From JAWLHU01 sp049325315 (GTDB taxonomy: Bacteria; Bacillota; Sulfobacillia; Symbiobacteriales; Symbiobacteriaceae): DNA of 64,000 nucleotides. Below are positions 23,597 to 32,215 of this stretch, one piece after another. The position numbers were made by a program, and so were the translations under genes. The notes beneath the pieces are model-generated. The model was not told the origin of the DNA and did not search any database. It saw only the letters and a program-made list of their open reading frames with translations. The stretch covers positions 1 to 64,000 of the forward strand of contig JBMONB010000099.1 of assembly GCA_049325315.1 (NCBI GenBank). Direction: 5' to 3'. Numbering within the stretch: position 1 is the stretch's first letter; every line of letters starts with the position of its first letter.

Positions 23597-23812
23597 CTAT
23601 CCTTTGGGCCCAATTCGATCGGAGGCGTGTCCAATGGCGGTCCCCAGCGCAAGGACCAGAACGACCACGACCAGGAAGAACTTCCAACCGACATTCCACT
23701 GCAGGTCAGTGAAGGGTCTCCCACCGCGAAGGAGTTCGGTCAGGCTGTAGATGGCCGCCATGGCAAGCCATATGGCGGTGGTGATGAGAAGACCAAGCAG
23801 AGACTTGCGCAT
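23597..23812 (-). CDS. Small two-helix membrane protein downstream of ctaA
   Basis: A 71-aa protein beginning MRKSLLGLLITTAIWLAMAA with a second membrane helix (KFFLVVVVLVLALGTAIG) near the C-terminus and a short polar loop (RGGRPFTDLQWNVG) between. The ATG at 23812 has an AAGGAGG box 5 nt upstream. It starts 22 nt after the ctaA stop on the same strand and is thus probably the last gene of the cytochrome oxidase operon. No family is recognised; a small oxidase subunit or assembly helper is possible. Confidence 0.72.
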   Translation of the reverse strand: MRKSLLGLLITTAIWLAMAAIYSLTELLRGGRPFTDLQWNVGWKFFLVVVVLVLALGTAIGHASDRIGPKG

Positions 23813-23834
23813 CGGTTCCTCCTTCTCCCCGGCC

Positions 23835-24761
23835 TTAGCCGGGGGCTGACTGCCCGACAGTCCTGCGACCATACGTATAGCCCGGTGTGACCTCCAGGCA
23901 GAGGTAGCTGAGCGTCCCCCAGAAGAGGGCGATGATCAGCGTGTGCCCCATCTGGGTGATCACGTTGAAGTAGCCCAGGGCGATTACCGCCCCGCTGGCT
24001 GCCTGCATCAGCACCAGCATGAGAGCCAGACCCGCCGCCTGCTGCAGGTCCGGCCTGTCCCGCAGGTAGCGCTGGGCCAGCAGGGTCAGCCGGAGTGCCA
24101 TCACCACCACCAGGGCCGCCCCTACCCGGTGGGCAAAGTTCACCCCCGTCAGCCCGTTCAGGCTGGGCACCAGCTGGCCGTTGCAGAGGGGCCAGCCCAG
24201 GCAGGCCAGGCCGGCCCGCAGGTGGCGGACATAGGCCCCCAGGTAGACGACGGCGTAGACGAAGAGCGCCATCTGCCACACCCAGCGCCGGACCAGCGGC
24301 GCCACGGGCGCGGCCGGCCACCGCTCCGCCTCGGGCTGCCGGGAGAGGAGCACCGCCACCAGCAGGACCGCCGAAAAGCAGAGCAGGGAGATGCCGAAGT
24401 GAAGCGCCAGCACCGCCTTGGGCTGGGGCCAGATCACCGCCATTGCCCCCAGGGCGCCCTGAAAGCTCACCAGGCCCGCCCCCGCAGCAGAGAGCCCGCG
24501 CAGCAGCGGCGACCGGCTGGCCCGCCAGACCCAGACCGCCAGGACCAGGGTCGCCAGCCCGGCCAGGCCCGAGACCGCCCGGTGGCTGAACTCGATGATC
24601 GCCTCATAGTCCCAGTCGGGCATCCAGGTACCCTTGCAGAGGGGCCACGAAGCGCCGCAGCCGTCGGCCGACCCGGTATTGGTGACCAGGGCGCCCATCT
24701 GCAAGACCAGGTACATGAGGGCTGCATTCCATATCGCCATTCGCTTCAACCCACGATTCAC
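23835..24761 (-). CDS. ctaA: Heme A synthase (COX15/CtaA family)
   Basis: A 308-aa membrane protein with eight helices in two similar halves. It converts heme O to heme A by oxidising the C8 methyl group. The four heme-binding histidines are in EFSHRAVSG, LHFGISLLCF, NFAHRVGAAL and QMGHTLIIALFWG. Paired cysteines occur in both extracytoplasmic loops (GCGASWPLC and ACLGWPLC), as in Bacillus CtaA. GTG at 24761 follows GGAGGG. It lies next to a DUF983 gene and ctaG; together with divergent ctaB it supplies the heme A for the caa3 oxidase. Confidence 0.92.
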   Translation of the reverse strand: MNRGLKRMAIWNAALMYLVLQMGALVTNTGSADGCGASWPLCKGTWMPDWDYEAIIEFSHRAVSGLAGLATLVLAVWVWRASRSPLLRGLSAAGAGLVSFQGALGAMAVIWPQPKAVLALHFGISLLCFSAVLLVAVLLSRQPEAERWPAAPVAPLVRRWVWQMALFVYAVVYLGAYVRHLRAGLACLGWPLCNGQLVPSLNGLTGVNFAHRVGAALVVVMALRLTLLAQRYLRDRPDLQQAAGLALMLVLMQAASGAVIALGYFNVITQMGHTLIIALFWGTLSYLCLEVTPGYTYGRRTVGQSAPG

Positions 24762-24778
24762 GCGCTGCCGCCCTCCGT

Positions 24779-25153
24779 TCAGACCCGGTTGTCAGGGCGG
24801 CCGCTCAAGACCGTCCGCAGGGCGATCCACTGCCCCTTCATGTTCCGGTAAAAAAGAATGTGCCAGATTACAATAAAGGCCACCCACAGGTAGACATGGG
24901 TGATAAAGGCCAGATCAAAAAAGAGTTCCACCAGGACAATGCCGACACCGATCAAGATACCCTCCACGGCGTAGGCGTAGGTGAAGCCACCCCAGTCGGC
25001 CTTGTCCGGCTCAAACTGCAGGCCGCAGTTGCTGCACCGATCGTTGATTGTGCCCTCCTGTTTCCAGATCCGCCCCTTCCGGCATTCCGGGCAGCGGTTC
25101 CGCCAGCCATCCCACAGGGCTCGCCACCAGTTTCTGCGGGCTCGCTCCTCCAT
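24779..25153 (-). CDS. DUF983 zinc-ribbon membrane protein
   Basis: A 124-aa protein. Residues 15-45 form a zinc ribbon with two CxxC pairs (CPECRKGR and CSNCGLQF). Two membrane helices follow (AYAVEGILIGVGIVLVELFF and VYLWVAFIVIWHILFY). This is the DUF983 layout, a family repeatedly found near cytochrome oxidase and heme genes but without an assigned reaction. The ATG at 25153 has GGAGGTGAGG upstream. Its position between ctaG and ctaA supports an oxidase-assembly function. Confidence 0.85.
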   Translation of the reverse strand: MEERARRNWWRALWDGWRNRCPECRKGRIWKQEGTINDRCSNCGLQFEPDKADWGGFTYAYAVEGILIGVGIVLVELFFDLAFITHVYLWVAFIVIWHILFYRNMKGQWIALRTVLSGRPDNRV

Positions 25154-25168
25154 GGTACCTCACCTCCG

Positions 25169-26026
25169 CTATTGATCCAGGATCCTGCCACTCTCCGGCA
25201 CTGGCTTCTGCGTCGCGGGTTTCGACAGATCCGGGGTACCCTCCCGGGAGGCCCACCGGAAGAACATGACCGTCCAGACAGCCACCGCGATCAGCATCGG
25301 GAGGATATTCATAACCACCCCGGCAATCTGCTGGTCGGTTAGCGGGTCGATCACCGCCCAGACCCGCGGCGCCTCTTCGTAGAACCGGTAGATCGGCTCA
25401 TCGGCAAAGGTGATCAGGGCGAACGCCCCCAACTGGGTCACCCCGACAACGAAGATGTAGAGCATCTGGATTCCCTCATGCAGCGGCGGTAGCTCCGGCA
25501 GCGGGCTCGCGATGGGCCACCACATGAGAACTGCCGTCGCGAAGAGGACCGCATGCTGGAACATGTGAAAGGTATGGGACTTCAGCACCGCCTCGTAGGC
25601 AACCGGCATGTGCCAGACCGAGTAGATCACGTTAAAGATCAGGAGGGCGGGCACCGCCCGGGTCAGCAGCCGCATCGCCTGCATGAGGGGGCGAATGGTG
25701 GTGAGCGGGCGAATCGCCCAGTCTGGCGTTCCGGCCATGAGCAGGGGCGGCACCACCATGGTCAGCAGCGTGTGCTGGAGCATGTGGGCGCTGAACAGGT
25801 ACCGCTCCGAGAGAATGTGCAGCGGTGTGCCCTCCGAGAGGTAGACGCACCAGAGTCCTAGCGAAAACCAAAGCTTGCGCGCGACCGGGACCGGGGCGCC
25901 CCAGCCGAAGCTGGAGCGCCAGGGGCCCACGGCCAGCAGGTAGGCCGCCTGCAGCAGCAGCAGCCAGGCGAAAACGCCCGGGTGCCACAGGTCGGCAAAG
26001 GCATGGAGCTGAAGTTGATCGGGCAC
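25169..26026 (-). CDS. ctaG: Cytochrome c oxidase assembly protein CtaG (caa3 type)
   Basis: A 285-aa membrane protein with about seven helices and many conserved His residues (LHILSERYLFSAHMLQHTLL, VWHMPVAYEAVL, HTFHMFQHAVLF) that fit the CtaG_caa3 family, required for CuB/caa3 oxidase maturation in Bacillus. GTG start at 26026 with GGAGGCAGG upstream. It follows ctaF by 24 nt. The family is unrelated to the Cox11-type CtaG of proteobacteria. Confidence 0.9.
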   Translation of the reverse strand: MPDQLQLHAFADLWHPGVFAWLLLLQAAYLLAVGPWRSSFGWGAPVPVARKLWFSLGLWCVYLSEGTPLHILSERYLFSAHMLQHTLLTMVVPPLLMAGTPDWAIRPLTTIRPLMQAMRLLTRAVPALLIFNVIYSVWHMPVAYEAVLKSHTFHMFQHAVLFATAVLMWWPIASPLPELPPLHEGIQMLYIFVVGVTQLGAFALITFADEPIYRFYEEAPRVWAVIDPLTDQQIAGVVMNILPMLIAVAVWTVMFFRWASREGTPDLSKPATQKPVPESGRILDQ

Positions 26027-26050
26027 GGATCCTGCCTCCGCTTCTCTCCG

Positions 26051-26356
26051 TTATGCTTGGAGCACTGCGATCAGGGCGATGGTCATCCAGACCGCATTGA
26101 ACACGCCGATGCCGAAGGTCCAGCCCAGCAGGCGGTGATCAAAGCGGAGGTGCATGAAGATCCCCGCCACGGCGAGAAACTTGGCCACCGACAGGACCGC
26201 CAGGACGCTCAGCACCAGCCCACGCATCCCGGTAATGAAGACGACGCCCCACTCGACCAGGGTGATCAGCAGAAGGATCCCCGCCAGGGTCATCAGCCCG
26301 GCTCGAGAGGGGCCGGGGTGCACGTGTCCTTTCGCGCTATGGTCAGCGTGAGCCAT
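26051..26356 (-). CDS. ctaF: Cytochrome c oxidase subunit IV
   Basis: A 101-aa protein with a His-rich hydrophilic N-terminus (MAHADHSAKGHVHPG) and three membrane helices. The segment FLAVAGIFMHLRFDH is the conserved COX4_pro motif. Located directly after subunit III, as in Bacillus ctaCDEF. The ATG at 26356 follows GGGGGTGG. Subunit IV is thought to stabilise the CuB site assembly. Confidence 0.88.
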   Translation of the reverse strand: MAHADHSAKGHVHPGPSRAGLMTLAGILLLITLVEWGVVFITGMRGLVLSVLAVLSVAKFLAVAGIFMHLRFDHRLLGWTFGIGVFNAVWMTIALIAVLQA

Positions 26357-26369
26357 GGTTTCCACCCCC

Positions 26370-26974
<605 letters not shown>

Positions 26975-26975
<1 letters not shown>

Positions 26976-28849
26976 TAGTGTTCCCCTCCCGGTTGAATAA
27001 TCGTGCCGCCTTCCCCTTCCAGTATCCAGCCGAGAACAGCGACCACGGTCAGCAGCACGCCAAGGACCAGGACAGCCAGAATGTCGTACATGATTCCAGC
27101 TGCCAGAATGAAGTTGCCCAGGCCGACCAGGAAGGGCATGTAGGACGGGCCGGGCAGGTGAATGCCGTGCGGCTCCGGGGTCGTTGGCTTGTACTTCGGC
27201 TCGCCCCGCTTCTCGCTGCCCGGCGGCGGGTTCTTCTTGTACCACCAGTCGTCCAGATTGGTCACGGTAGGAATCTCCCGGAAGTTGTACTCCGGCGGCG
27301 GTGAGGGAATCGACCACTCCAGCGTGCGCGCATCCCACGGGTCGGCCGGGGCGTTCATCGGCTTCCGGTTGGTCACCCAGGCGTTGTAGAGGAAGAGCAG
27401 CAGCCCCAGCGTCAGGATAAAGACGCCGATCGTCGCCCAGAGATTGTAGGTGTTCCAACCCATGTCAGCGGCGTAGGTCCACTGGCGGCGGGGCATGCCC
27501 ATGACTCCCAGGAAGTGGAGCGGGAAGGCGAACAGGTTGAAGCCGATAAAGAAGACCCAGAAGTTCCACTTGCCGATCCGCTCGTCCAGCATGCGCCCGA
27601 ACATCTTCGGCCACCAGTAATAGGCGCCCGCGAAGATCGCGGTAAGGGTGCCGCCGACCAGCACGTAGTGAATGTGGGCCACCACAAAGTAGGTGTCGGT
27701 CTGCTGCAGGTCGGAGGGCGCCAGGGAGTGCATGAAGCCGCTCAGCCCTCCCACAGTGAAGGTGGCCAGAAATGCAAGGGCGTAGTGCATGGCCGTTGTA
27801 AAGTGGAGCCTGCCGCCCCACAGCGTGGCCAGCCAGTTGAAGATCTTGACGCCGGTGGGCACCGAGATCGCAGCGGTAGCCAGCGCAAAGATGGTGTTCA
27901 CCACCGGGCCCATGCCAACCGCAAACATATGATGCGCCCAGACGGTGAAGGCCATGAAGCCGATGAGGGCGCTGGAGAAGACGACGACCGAATAGCCGAA
28001 GAGCGGCTTGCGGGCGAAGACCGGCAGCACCTCGGAGATAATTCCGAAGGCGGGCAGGATCATGATGTAGACCTCGGGGTGGCCGAAGGTCCAGAAGACG
28101 TGCTGCCAGAGCACCACGTTGCCGCCCTGCATCGGATCGAAGAAGAGACCCGCGAACTCCCGGTCAAAGAGCAGCATGATCAGCGCTACGGTAAAGGCCG
28201 GGAAGGCGAAGATCACCAGCACCGAGATGATGAAGGTGGTCCAGGTGAAGACGGGCATCCGCATCAGCGTCATGCCCGGCGCCCGCATGTTGAGCACCGT
28301 GGTGATGAAGTTGAACCCCGAGACGAGGGTGCCGGTGCCCAGGAGCAGCTGGCCCAGAATCCAGTAGTCGACGCCGCTGTGGGGCGTGTACTTGGTCAGC
28401 GTAAGGGGGGCGTAGGCGAACCAGCCCATGTTGGCCACATCGTTGGTGAACCAGCCGATGTTCATGAAGATGGCGCCGAAGAGGAAGGACCAGTAGCTGA
28501 AGGCGTTCAGCTTGGGAAAGGCCACATCCCGCGCCCCGAGCTGCAGGGGCAGGAAGAAGTTCATGAAGGCGGCCAGCAGCGGCATCACCCCCATGAAGAT
28601 CACGGTGGTGGCGTGCATGGTGAAGAGGGCGTTGTAGACGTCGGGGTCAAAGAGGCGCAAGTTTGGGTACATCAGCTGCACACGCACCAGCAGCGCCTCC
28701 GTCCCGCCCACCAGGAAGAGGAAGAGCGCCGTCCACCAATACATAATGCCGATCCGCTTGTGGTCCACGGTAATGATCCAGGACCAGAGACCGGTATGGG
28801 CCGCTTTCGGCCTTGGGAAGATGCCCAGCGTACGGGGTGTTGGAATCAC
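26975..28849 (-). CDS. ctaD: Cytochrome c oxidase subunit I (caa3 type)
   Basis: A 624-aa heme-copper oxidase core subunit that reduces O2 and pumps protons. The CuB/Tyr-His crosslink site FGHPEVYIMI marks an A1-type oxidase; WAHHMFAVGM supplies two further CuB histidines and the heme ligands follow in VVAHIHYVLVGG. The C-terminus carries two extra helices after residue 560, as in Bacillus CtaD. GTG at 28849 has GGAGGGATCC upstream. Gene order ctaC-D-E-F-G is that of Bacillus-type caa3 oxidase. Confidence 0.95.
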
Positions 28850-28873
28850 GGTAGGATCCCTCCAAATCGGGTG

Positions 28874-29911
28874 CTACTTGATGCTGTAAAGGTACTGGAC
28901 CAGCTGGTCCAGCTCTTCCTCGGTCAGGTTCGGGTGACCGGGCATCAGGTTGCCCGGCTTGATCAGGGCCGGGTTTCGAATCCAGGCCTTCAGGTTCTCC
29001 TCGGTATTGGCAATAAGACCGGCGCCCAGCGTGGACCGCTCGGAGAGCCGGGTCAGGTTTGGGCCAACGTTGGCCTGCGCCTTGGAGCCCTGAATGGCAT
29101 GGCAGGCGTAGCAGGCGGCTTTGGCCGGCTTTGCGCCGAAAAAGAGCGCCTTGCCCGCCTGGGCGGCAGCCTCCGTTGACTCCACCGCCGGCTTCTGCCA
29201 CTTGGCCACCCAGGCGTCAAACTCCGCCGGCGTGACGGCCCGGACCCGGAAGCGCATCTGCGCGTGGGATGCGCCGCAAAACTCGGCGCAGTGGCCCCAG
29301 TACATGCCGGGCTCGTCGGCCCGGAACCAGAGCGTGTTCGTCCGCCCTGGAATCATGTCGGTCTTGCCCGCCAGCTTGGGCACCCAGAAGCTGTGAATCA
29401 CATCGTTCGAGCCGAGCTCAAAGACGATCGTCTTCCCCGCCGGAATCACCATCTCGTTGCCTGTGACAATCCCCAGGTCGGGGTACTCAAAGTGAAAGAA
29501 GAACTGCTTGCCGATGGCCTTCACCTTCACATCCGCCGGGCTGTCCGCCGTGTGCGACCGGTAGGAGAGGTTAACCGTCGGGATGGAGACCGCCGCCAAG
29601 ATCAGGATCGGCAGCAGCGTCCAGGCGATCTCCAGCTTGGAATTGCCGTGGATCTGCAGCGCCTCCCGCTTCTCCCCCTCCCGCTGCCGGAACCGGAAGA
29701 TAATGTACACCAGCACGAGAATGACCAGCAGGGCCAGCCCGATGGAGATGTAGAGCGAGAGGCTGAAGAGGTCCAGCTGAAATTCGGCTACAGGTCCCCG
29801 GGGATCGCTCCAGGCCTGCGGTAGGTCCCGCCAGCACCCGGTCAGAATTGCAGCCATACAGGTGAGCAACAGCAACGCAGCACGGCGTGCCAGATGATGG
29901 CGCGGGAACAT
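28874..29911 (-). CDS. ctaC: Cytochrome c oxidase subunit II with fused cytochrome c
   Basis: A 345-aa lipoprotein. The lipobox is LTGC (Cys26), followed by two membrane helices and the cupredoxin domain with a complete CuA site: His173, Cys208, Glu210, Cys212, His216 and Met219. A C-terminal cytochrome c domain carries CYACH (Cys267, Cys270, His271) and an axial Met in NLMPGHP. This fusion defines a caa3 oxidase, which takes electrons directly from the bc complex or from a small cytochrome c. ATG at 29911 follows GGGGGCGA. First gene of the cta operon, divergent from ctaB. Confidence 0.94.
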   Translation of the reverse strand: MFPRHHLARRAALLLLTCMAAILTGCWRDLPQAWSDPRGPVAEFQLDLFSLSLYISIGLALLVILVLVYIIFRFRQREGEKREALQIHGNSKLEIAWTLLPILILAAVSIPTVNLSYRSHTADSPADVKVKAIGKQFFFHFEYPDLGIVTGNEMVIPAGKTIVFELGSNDVIHSFWVPKLAGKTDMIPGRTNTLWFRADEPGMYWGHCAEFCGASHAQMRFRVRAVTPAEFDAWVAKWQKPAVESTEAAAQAGKALFFGAKPAKAACYACHAIQGSKAQANVGPNLTRLSERSTLGAGLIANTEENLKAWIRNPALIKPGNLMPGHPNLTEEELDQLVQYLYSIK

Positions 29912-29982
29912 GTGTGATCGCCCCCAGAAAGTCTTTGGTTCTCCGCAGCAGGTGCCGGGGATTTTTAAAATCTGCGGTGGTA

Positions 29983-30012
29983 TTGTTGCCCACTCCTGGG
30001 CACTCTTATCAT
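29983..30012 (+). promoter_or_regulatory. Promoter and inverted repeat upstream of ctaB
   Basis: TTGTTG (29983-29988) and TATCAT (30007-30012) are 18 nt apart, 80 nt before the ctaB start. A 6-bp inverted repeat TGCCCA-ctcc-TGGGCA (29987-30002) fills the spacer and is positioned to be an operator for ctaB or the divergent ctaC operon. Confidence 0.4.
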
Positions 30013-30092
30013 GGGTCGGCCAGAAAAGAGCCCATTGTTTGCGCCGGGGCTTGGGACTGACCCAGCCAGTCTGAGGAGGGATCGCTGCTCCC

Positions 30093-31010
30093 ATGCAGAT
30101 TCTCACGCCTCGCCCCCCGGGCAGGCCCATCGTCCGGGCCGGCGAACTCCCGGGGCTCCTGCGGGACTATCTTGCCCTCATGAAGCCCCGGATCCTGATT
30201 CTGCTCCTGGTGACGGGGTACGCCGCCATGTGGGTGGCAGCGAAGGGGGCGCCCCCCCTGGAACTCGCCCTGACCACCATGGTGGGCCTCGGCCTCTCCT
30301 GCGGGGGGGCAAACGCGATCAACATGTGGTGGGATCGGGATATCGACGCGATCATGTCCAGGACGCGCAAAAGGCCGCTCCCGGCGGGGCGCCTGTCGCC
30401 GGGAGAAGCCCTGGCGTTCGGCGCAGCAGCGGGGACGGCCTCATTTCTGCTTCTGGGGCTGGCGGTCAACTGGCTCGCGGCCGGACTCTCGCTGGCCGGC
30501 CTGCTCTTCTACGTCTGCATCTACACCATGTGGCTGAAGCGCTCCACGGTCCAGAACATCGTCATCGGCGGGGCAGCCGGGGCGGTGCCGCCCCTGGTGG
30601 GCTGGGCGGCTGTCACCGGGGACTTGAGCTGGGCGGCTGTCGTCATGTTCCTGGTGGTCTTTGTCTGGACCCCGCCCCACTTCTGGGCGCTGGCGCTCTT
30701 TCGCAACGAGGACTACCGCCGGGCGGGGGTCCCAATGCTTCCCGTGTTGAAGGGCGAGGTCTACACCAAGTGGCAGATTCTGCTCTACTCCCTGGCCCTG
30801 ATCCCCACCACTGCCGCCCTCTACTGGACCCAGACCGTCGGCGCCGGGTACCTCTGGACGGCGGTGGGGGTGAGTGCGGGCTACCTCTGGGTGAATGGGA
30901 AGCTGTTGCAGGAGCGGCTGCCGGCGAAGCGGTGGGCGGTGTCCTCCTTTGCCCTCTCCATCCTCTACCTGGGGCTCATCTTCCTGGCGATGGCTGTGGA
31001 TGTGGCCTGA
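30093..31010 (+). CDS. ctaB: Protoheme IX farnesyltransferase (heme O synthase)
   Basis: A 305-aa UbiA-superfamily membrane prenyltransferase with about eight helices. It adds a farnesyl group to heme B to give heme O, the substrate of CtaA. The polyprenyl-diphosphate site is NMWWDRDIDAIMSRTRKRPL, and the second Asp-containing loop region is FLVVFVWTPPHFWALAL. ATG 30093 has GAGGAGGG about 12 nt upstream, somewhat far but the N-terminus is plausible. Divergent from the ctaCDEFG operon. Confidence 0.93.
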   Translation: MQILTPRPPGRPIVRAGELPGLLRDYLALMKPRILILLLVTGYAAMWVAAKGAPPLELALTTMVGLGLSCGGANAINMWWDRDIDAIMSRTRKRPLPAGRLSPGEALAFGAAAGTASFLLLGLAVNWLAAGLSLAGLLFYVCIYTMWLKRSTVQNIVIGGAAGAVPPLVGWAAVTGDLSWAAVVMFLVVFVWTPPHFWALALFRNEDYRRAGVPMLPVLKGEVYTKWQILLYSLALIPTTAALYWTQTVGAGYLWTAVGVSAGYLWVNGKLLQERLPAKRWAVSSFALSILYLGLIFLAMAVDVA

Positions 31011-31068
31011 GGGTGGCCCACCGGCAGAGGCAGGTGCCCCCAGGTGGCCTTGTGGGAGCGGAGTTTTG

Positions 31069-31084
31069 GGGGAGGCCCCTTTTT
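31069..31084 (+). terminator. Weak terminator-like element after ctaB
   Basis: GGGG-AGG-CCCC followed by TTTTT, 58 nt after the ctaB stop. The stem is only 4 bp. The rest of 31011-31264 is purine-rich and shows no gene. Confidence 0.3.
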
Positions 31085-31264
31085 CAGGTGGGGGAGCGGC
31101 GGGGACGCAGGGATATCACGTGGTGGGCGCTCAGCGGGTGGAGACCGGCAGAATAGCCAGGCGCCCCCCGGGACCGAATGGCCCAAGGGGGCGTGGCAGT
31201 AGGGCTAGGAGGCAGGCCACGGTCACATGGGGGTGGCATGAGGGTAGGACGCGGGTCTTGTATC

Positions 31265-32188
31265 TTATCGGCTTCTATACACATCGGTGTTCAGGTACTT
31301 CAGGCCCGAGTCGACCATCAGCGTGACCACCTTGGCCTTTGGCCCCAGCCGCTCCGCTACTCGAATCGCCGCCAGGACGTTGGCTCCGGATGAGGTTCCT
31401 GCGAAGAGCGCCTCCTCCCGCGCGAGCCGCCTCGCCATCGCCTTGGCGTCCTCGGTCTTGATGGCCAGGATCTCGTCCACGAGCGCCGGCTCCCAGAGCG
31501 GAGGGGTGTAGCCAATCCCAACGCCTTCGATCTTGTGAGGCCCCGCCTGCCCCCCCAGCAACACCGACGATTCGGCCGGCTCGACGGCGATGATCTTGAT
31601 GCTCGGTTTGTGTCGCTTCAGCACGGTGGCAACCCCACGCAAAGAGGCCGCTGTGCCCACGGAGTGAACGAAGGCGTCGATCTCGCCGTGTGTTTGGCTC
31701 CAGACCTCCTCGCCCAGTGAGTAATAGCCCGCGATCGTGTCATGGTTGTACAGCTGGTTGGTCCAGAAGGTGTTCGGCTCCTGGCTCAGCCCACGGGCGG
31801 TCTCAATCATGTCCAGGATCAGCTTCTTGGTGGTCAGCCCTCCCTCGCTTGGGACAAGCGTGAGCTCCGCACCCAGGGCCGCCATCTGGTCCAGCTTCTC
31901 GCGGCTGAACGCATCGGAGGTGACGATCTTCAGGCGATAGCCCTTGGCGGCACAGACCAGTGCAAGCGATGCACCCGTGCTGCCGCCTGTGTACTCGACA
32001 ACGGTGCCCCCCGGCTTCAGCCGACCGTCCTCCTCCGCCCGTGAGATCACGGCGTTGGCCATCCGGTCCTTAATGCTCCCGGTGGGGTTCTCCCACTCCA
32101 GTTTTACGAAGATGTCGGCACACCTGGGCGGTACGACCTTGCGAAGCTGAACCATTGACGTGTTTCCGATGGCATTGAGAATGTCCAT
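31265..32188 (-). CDS. Cysteine synthase-like PLP enzyme
   Basis: A 307-aa fold-type II PLP enzyme. The Schiff-base lysine is Lys40 in ENPTGSIKDRMA. The phosphate-binding and substrate loop reads EYTGGSTGAS where classical O-acetylserine sulfhydrylases have PTSGNTGI, so it belongs to a side branch of the cysteine synthase/cystathionine beta-synthase family and its exact amino-acceptor is uncertain. The GTSSGAN motif near the C-terminus contacts the PLP ring nitrogen. ATG at 32188 has AGGAGAGG upstream. It stands 27 nt after the methyltransferase gene. Confidence 0.85.
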   Translation of the reverse strand: MDILNAIGNTSMVQLRKVVPPRCADIFVKLEWENPTGSIKDRMANAVISRAEEDGRLKPGGTVVEYTGGSTGASLALVCAAKGYRLKIVTSDAFSREKLDQMAALGAELTLVPSEGGLTTKKLILDMIETARGLSQEPNTFWTNQLYNHDTIAGYYSLGEEVWSQTHGEIDAFVHSVGTAASLRGVATVLKRHKPSIKIIAVEPAESSVLLGGQAGPHKIEGVGIGYTPPLWEPALVDEILAIKTEDAKAMARRLAREEALFAGTSSGANVLAAIRVAERLGPKAKVVTLMVDSGLKYLNTDVYRSR

Positions 32189-32215
32189 GGGCTGCCCTCT
32201 CCTCTGCTGGCTGTC

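Noticed and set aside
27515..29179. Open frame antisense to ctaD/ctaC
   Set aside because: Composition (Glu/Gly/His-rich) is typical of the antisense of membrane proteins at high GC; ctaD and ctaC are certain.
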